Shown piece after piece: positions 59,334 to 64,000 of a stretch of DNA of 64,000 nucleotides; within the stretch, counting starts at the first letter, position 1, and each line of letters starts with the position of its first letter. The position numbers were made by a program, and so were the translations under genes. Below the pieces are notes generated by a model. It did no database searches, had not been told where the DNA came from, and saw only the letters and a list, made by a program, of their open reading frames with translations. Source of the DNA: Anomalospiza imberbis (lineage: Eukaryota; Chordata; Aves; Passeriformes; Viduidae). The stretch spans positions 123,001 to 187,000 of the forward strand of contig NW_027099794.1 in NCBI RefSeq assembly GCF_031753505.1, written 5' to 3'.

Positions 59334-60132
59334 TGCAGATGGATAAAATCTGTGGCAGAACCCCCAGTCCCGGGTCAAGGGGCTCCCACGTGCAGGTCAG
59401 TCACTGTTTGTGTTTGCAGGGGAAGCATCAATGGTGACTATGTTACAGCATTCTTCTTTGTCTTTATTAATAGGAAGTCCAGGCAGACAGCAGCAGTCGA
59501 GGTCAAGCGTGCCAGGTGAGCAGCGGACAGAAGCAGTTGCTTTCACTCAGGTCTCGGTTTCGGGTGCAGCTTTAACCATCCCTTCTCATTTCCGTGTTTT
59601 AGGTCATCTGCTCGGCCTAAGCCGAACCCATGTCATCAGGTGGCGGAGGGACCGGGCTTCCTGCATTTCAGAGCCCTCCGGAAGTATCACGGGACCCGGC
59701 GACAAAGCCGACCCATTTTATACTTCAAGGTCCCCTCTGGGGCGGCTCACAGGGATGGCCGAGGAGTTGCGGTGAGTCGGGGAGGTAGGGAGGAGGCGCG
59801 AGGGTCCACTCAGGTTTCAGCCGTGCCCAGTCACCTCTTCTCCACTTTGCCTAGGCGTACCTTGCGACGGCGGTGTCGGCCTCCAAACGCGGCCGAAGCG
59901 TGCAGCCCGAGCGCCAGGGCGCACTGTGGAGAAGGTGAGTAGCAGAATTCTCAGGTTTTGGCCCACGTGCTTTTAAGATTGCGCACTGATGTTTTCTTTT
60001 CTTTGTCTTGGCAGAGGAAGAGATAAGATCCTGGTGGCAGCCGGAACTTCCCGGACAGGGAAGGGGGCCTTCTTTTGCACTCGACAGGGATTTGCATGGC
60101 CAGATACGTGCGAGATAAGTGGAGGGCTCTGA
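59334..60132 (+). CDS. Old unit O1: best-preserved copy, 156-codon spliced open frame without ATG
   Basis: Join 59334-59395, 59474-59515, 59603-59771, 59855-59934, 60015-60132 (TGA). Acceptors TTCTTTCAG, TATTAATAG, GTGTTTTAG, TTTGCCTAG, TCTTGGCAG; donors GTCAGT, GTGAGC, GTGAGT, GTGAGT. Open through all five exons: CRWIKSVAEPPVPG in exon 1, KSRQTAAVEVKRAR in exon 2, FLHFRALRKYHGTRRQSRPI and LYFKVPSG in exon 3, SASKRGRSVQPERQG in exon 4, GKGAFFCTRQGFAWPDTCEI in exon 5. The predicted chain is strongly basic (Arg/Lys). There is no ATG in this frame, so a start must come from an upstream exon; the equivalent exon 0 (58967-59007) has lost its acceptor AG. Family not recognised; function unknown. 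The ATG-initiated frame of exon 1 (59333) stops in exon 3. Confidence 0.45.
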
Positions 60133-61049
60133 CGCACTGAGGGGAGGAAAGCGGGGTGCTGGGTGGGGACTGCCTGGGAGGGATTTTGGAGTCTGTTTTG
60201 GAGATGGGGATGTCTAAGAAGTGCCTCCTTAGGCCACCTAAAGGCAAAGCATCCCTTTTGATCTCAGCGCTGAGGCGCGCAGGGCAGAGCAGTTCCGGTC
60301 TGTGTCGTGTCACTTGTCTCCTGTGCCTTGTGTGTCGTTTGGGTCTGTCGTGTCACCTGTCTTTTCTACCTTAGCCGTCTGAGGGGCGTCCCGGCATCCG
60401 TGATCTTTGCCTCGCTCGGCCCGGCACCCGTGCCACAGGCCTTTTGACTCGGGGGTCCGGACAGGCGTCGCAGTCTTATCTCTCTTTAGCAACACGCAGT
60501 CAGATGTCTTTTAAGGTCTCATTCAGAGCGGTAGGGACAGCTGTATGCCGCAAGGATCCATTGCAGCGGCTTAGGACTTGTGAGAATGCCAGGCTAGGTA
60601 GATCATTCTTAGGACAGGCTTCTCAGGCGTCCGCTTGTGCAGTTCTTGGGAGACCTCAGTTTCTTAGCATCTTGTTCCTGCGGGCATCTGTGAGCCTGAT
60701 CTGCTGGCTGTCAGTCTCACCTAGGTCATCCCCTTCCACATTCTCTCGGTCCTTGTGGCCATTTTTCCTGCCCAGGGGTTTTTTCTCCTTGTTGTGTCCC
60801 CTCGTTTGTCTCGTCCTGTCCCGTGTCACGGGTGTCTGCACGTATTTGTCACGGGTGTGTGCACGTATTTGTCCCGGAGCTGCTCTGTCCTTGTGCGTAG
60901 CCCGGTGTAATCGCACAAGTCCTGGACACTAGCAATTTGGAGTGGGGGATGTAGCTGTGCTCTAGATGGTATTGCTAGATTCTCACAAGATGTTAGGACC
61001 TGTTAAGTGATCCTGCAGTTGTTTGACTTTTCCCCTAACTTTCTTTCAG

Positions 61050-61845
61050 ATGCAGATGGATAAAATCTGTGGCAGAACCCCCAGTCCCGGGTCAAGGGGC
61101 TCCCACGTGCAGGTCAGTCACTGTTTGTGTTTGCAGGGGAAGCATCAATGGTGACTATGTTACAGCATTCTTCTTTGTCTTTATTAATAGGAAGTCCAGG
61201 CAGACAGCAGCAGTCAAGGTCAAGTGTGCCAGGTGAGCAGCGGAGAGAAGCAGTTGTTCTCCCTCAGGAGTCAGTTTCCGGGCCAACCCTAACCATCCCT
61301 TCTCGTTTGCGTGTTTTAGGTCATCTGCTCGGCGTTAGCCGAGCCCCTGTCATCAGGTGGCGAAAGGACCGGGCTTCCTGCACTCCAGAGCCCTCCGGAA
61401 GTATCACGGGACCTCGCGACGAAGCCGACCCATTTTATAATTCAAGGTCCCCTCTGGGCCGGCTTACAGGGATGGCCGAGGATTTGCGGTGAGTCGGGGA
61501 GGTAGGGAGGAGGCATGAGGGTCCACTCAGGTTTCAGCCGTGCCCAGTCACCTCGTCTCCACTTTACCTAGGCGTACCTTGCGACGGCGGCGTCGGAGGC
61601 CGAAGCTTGCGGGCCGAGCGCCAGGGCACTCTGAGGAGAAGGTGAGTGGCAGACTTGTCAGGTGTTGGCCCACGTGCTGTTAAGACTGCGCATTGGTGTT
61701 TTCTTTTCTTTGTCTTGGCAGAGGAAGAGATGAGATCTCGGTGACAGCGGAACTTCCCGGACGGGGAGGGGGCCTTAATTTGCAGTCGACTGGGATTTGC
61801 GTGGCCGGATGCGTGCGAGATAAGTCGAGGGCTGTGAAGAACTGA
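61050..61845 (+). pseudogene. Old unit O2: decayed copy
   Basis: Exons 61050-61112, 61191-61232, 61320-61488, 61572-61641, 61722-61845, all GT-AG. In the O1 frame it has TAG early in exon 3 (CGGCGTTAGCC) and TAA where O1 has TAC in the ILYF part, so that frame is dead. A different frame starting ATGCAGATGG is open for 155 codons across the same five exons. That frame is closed in exon 3 of O1 and in exons 1 and 3 of O3, so it is probably fortuitous. Confidence 0.5.
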
Positions 61846-62396
61846 GGGGAGGAAAGCGGGGGTCCTGGGTGGGGAGTGCCCGGGAGGGATTTTGGAGTCT
61901 GTTTTGGAGTTGGGGATGTGTCAGAAGTGCCTCCTTAGGCCACCTGAAGGGGAAGCGTGCCTTTTGATGTCAGCGCTGAGGTGCGCAGGGCAGAGCAGTT
62001 CCGGTGTTTGTTGTGTCACTTGTCACTTGTCTCCTGTGCCGTGTGTGTTGTTTGGGTCTGTCGCGTCACCTGTCTTTTCTACCTTAGCCGTCTGAGGGGC
62101 GTCCCGGCATCCGTGATCTTTGCCTCGCTCGGCCCGGCACCCGTGCCACAGGCCTTTTGACTCGGGGGTCCGGACAGGCGTCGCAGTCGCATCTCTCTTT
62201 AGCAACACGCAGTCAGATGTCTTTTAAGGTCTCGTTCAGAGCGTTAGGGACAGCTGCATGCCGCAAGGATCCATTGCAGCGGCTTAGGACTTGGGAGACT
62301 GCCAGGCAAGGTAGATCATTCTTAGGACAGGATTCTCAGGCGTCCACTTGTGCGGCACTTGTGAGACATCATTTTCTTAGCGTCTTCTTCCTGCAG

Positions 62397-63343
62397 GCTT
62401 CTCTGAGCCTCATCGGCCGGCTGTCAGTCTCCCCTAGGTCATCCCCTTCCACATTCTCTTGGTCCTCGCGGCCATTTTTCCTGCCCAGGGATTTTTCTCC
62501 TTGTCGTGTCCCCTCGTTTGTCTCGTCCTGTCCCGTGTCACGGGTGTCTGCACGTATTTGTCACGGGTGTCTGCACGTATTTGTCCCGGGGCTGCTCTGT
62601 CCTTGTGTGTAGCCCGGTGTAATCGCACAAGTCCTGGAGACTAGCAATTTGGAGTGGGGGATGTAGTTGTGCTCTAGATGGTATTCCTAGGTTCTCACAA
62701 GATGTTTGGACCTTTCAAGTGATCCTGCAGTGGTTTGACTTTTCCCCTAACTTTCTTTCAGATGCAGATGGATAAAATCTGTGGCAGAAACCCCAGTCCC
62801 GGCTGAAGGGTCTCCCACGTGCAGGTCAGTCACTGTTTGTGTTTGCAGGGGCAGCATCGGTGGTGAGTCTGCTACAGCACTCTTTTTTGTCGTTATTAAT
62901 AGGAAGTCCAGGCAGACCGCAGCAGTCGAGGTCAAGCGTGCCAGGTGAGCAGCGGAGAGAAGCAGTTGTTCTCCCTCAGGCGTCAGTTTCCGGGGCAAGC
63001 CTAACCGTCCCTCCTCGTTTGCGTCCTTTAGGCCATCGACTCGGCGTAAGCCGAGCCCCTGTCATCAGGTGGCGGAGGGACCGGGCTTCCTGCACTCCAG
63101 AGCTCTCCCGAAGTATCACGGGACCTCGCGACGAAGCCGACCCATTTTGTATTTCAAGGTCCCGTCGGGGCGGATCACAGGGATGGCCGAGGATTTGCTG
63201 TGAGTGGGGGAGGTAGGGAGGAGGAGGGAGGGTCGACTCAGGTTTCAGCCGTGCCCGGTCACCTCTTCTCCACTTTACCTAGGCGTACCTTTGCGACGGC
63301 GGCGGAGGCCGAAGCTTGTGGGCCGAGCGCCAGGGCACTCTGA
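62397..63343 (+). pseudogene. Old unit O3: frame open through exons 0-4, then frameshifted
   Basis: Join 62397-62437 (exon 0, acceptor CTTCCTGCAG intact), 62762-62824, 62903-62944, 63032-63199, 63283-63343. The frame begins ASLSLIGRLSVSP, continues WIKSVAETPVPAEG, KSRQTAAVEVKRARPSTRRK, KYHGTSRRSRPILYFKVPSG, then a 1-base deletion relative to O1 shifts it (RITGMAEDL) and it ends in exon 4 at TGA: 124 codons without ATG. Exon 5 starts at 63428. In exon 3 up to the shift, about half of the codon differences from O1 are synonymous, including four in the nine codons ILYFKVPSG. Confidence 0.45.
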
Positions 63344-63427
63344 GAAGGTGAGTGGCAGGCTTGTCAGGTGTTGGCCCATGTGCTGTTAAGACTGCGCACT
63401 GGCGTTTCCTTTTCTTTGTCTTGGTAG

Positions 63428-64000
63428 AGGAAGAGATGACATCCCGGTGACAGCGGAACTTCCCGGACGGGGAGGGGGCCTTAATTTGCAGTCGACAGGG
63501 ATTTGCATGGCCGGATGCGTGCGAGATAAGTCGAGGGCTGTGAAGCACTGAGGGGAGGAAAGCGGGGGTGCTGGGGTGGGAGTGCCCGGGAGGGATTTTG
63601 GAGTTGGGGATGTGTCAGAAGTGCCTCCTTAGGCCACCTGAAGGGGAAGCGTTCCTTTTGATGTCAGCGCTGAGGTGCGCAGGGCAGAGCAGTTCCGGCG
63701 TTTGTCTTGTCACTTGTCACTTGTCTCCTGTGCCGTGTGTGTCGTTTGGGTCTGTCGTGTCACCTGTCTTTTCTACCTTAGCCATCTGAGGGGCGTCCCG
63801 GCATCCGTGATCTTTGCCTCGCTCGGCCCGGCACCCGTGCCACAGGCCTTTTGACTCGGGGGTCCGGACAGGCGTCGCAGTCGCATCTCTCTTTAGCAAC
63901 ACGCAGTCAGATGTCTTTTAAGGTCTCGTTCAGAGCGTTAGGGACAGCTGCGTGCCGCAAGGATCCATTGCAGCGGCTTAGGACTCGGGAGACTGCCAGC
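63428..64000 (+). repeat. Partial old unit at window end
   Basis: Begins with exon 5 of O3 and continues through the inter-exon region of the next unit up to GGAGACTGCCAGC, before that unit's exon 0. The array continues beyond the window. Confidence 0.9.

Larger units (their letters stand above)
57995..64000 (+). repeat. Old tandem array, units of about 1.71 kb, diverged relatives of the 1.62-kb unit
   Basis: Exon 1 starts at 59333, 61050 and 62762 (spacing 1,717 and 1,712); exon 5 at 60015, 61722 and 63428. All segments of the young unit occur in the same order and orientation, including GATGCAGATGG, GTGTCACGGGTGTCTG, TCTCACCTAG and the exon 1-5 borders. The first unit (O0) is truncated by an internal deletion and the array runs off the window end. 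Units differ from each other much more than young units do. Confidence 0.95.

Noticed and set aside
1..64000. CR1, LTR elements, tRNA, rRNA or telomere repeats
   Set aside because: I looked for typical ends and motifs by eye and found none I could defend. A masked-repeat search would be needed to exclude old fragments, especially at 3455-4197 and 55996-57480.

Overview
The window looks like vertebrate nuclear DNA. It has GT-AG splice-site pairs with GTAAGT/GTGAGT donors and pyrimidine-rich acceptors, CpG islands, satellite DNA, and no compact coding, operons or bacterial signals. A bird or other sauropsid is my guess from the CpG-rich/AT-rich mosaic and the ampliconic and satellite content, but nothing in the sequence fixes the species. 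No tRNA, rRNA, CRISPR array or recognisable known protein gene was found. Most long open frames here lack ATG or are shadows of repeats.

Layout. (1) 1-2330: very C-poor, T/G-rich DNA with a 1,228-bp direct repeat. (2) 1735-5000: block X1 (C-poor segment, CpG island, pyrimidine tract, degenerate GGGGAAA-type motif array), followed by a second CpG island at about 5100-5503 and a C-poor spacer. (3) 6079 to about 39830: a head-to-tail array of about 20.8 units of 1.62 kb, nearly identical, all on the + strand. (4) About 39905-42725: X2, an older copy of X1. (5) 42725-55995: a 186-bp satellite with an 8-monomer (about 1.49 kb) higher-order repeat core. (6) 55996-57990: mostly unassigned sequence with a third fragment of the X motif array and a promoter-like cluster near 57.5 kb. 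(7) 57995 to the window end: four-plus units of 1.71 kb, diverged relatives of the 1.62-kb unit.

Main result. Each 1.62-kb unit carries five, perhaps six, candidate exons in fixed order with GT-AG borders, and the older 1.71-kb units carry the same exons in the same order. In the best old copy (exons between 59334 and 60132) one frame runs open through all five exons for 156 codons. The same frame is recognisable in the other old copies despite nonsense or frameshift changes, and old-copy differences include an excess of synonymous changes. This suggests an ampliconic, spliced gene family of unknown function. The old array is mostly decayed and the young array recently homogenised. In the young units the frame is split: exons 1-3 encode a short 56- or 65-residue product depending on the exon 2 donor, and exons 4-5 hold a second open frame disrupted by a 1-base insertion in 13 of 21 copies. 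A spliced non-coding RNA remains a serious alternative for the young array.

No canonical AATAAA or ATTAAA was seen on the + strand of the 1.62-kb unit, so read-through transcription of the array from an upstream promoter is a reasonable but untested model. All exon, promoter and homology statements come from reading by eye. Percent identities are deliberately not given.
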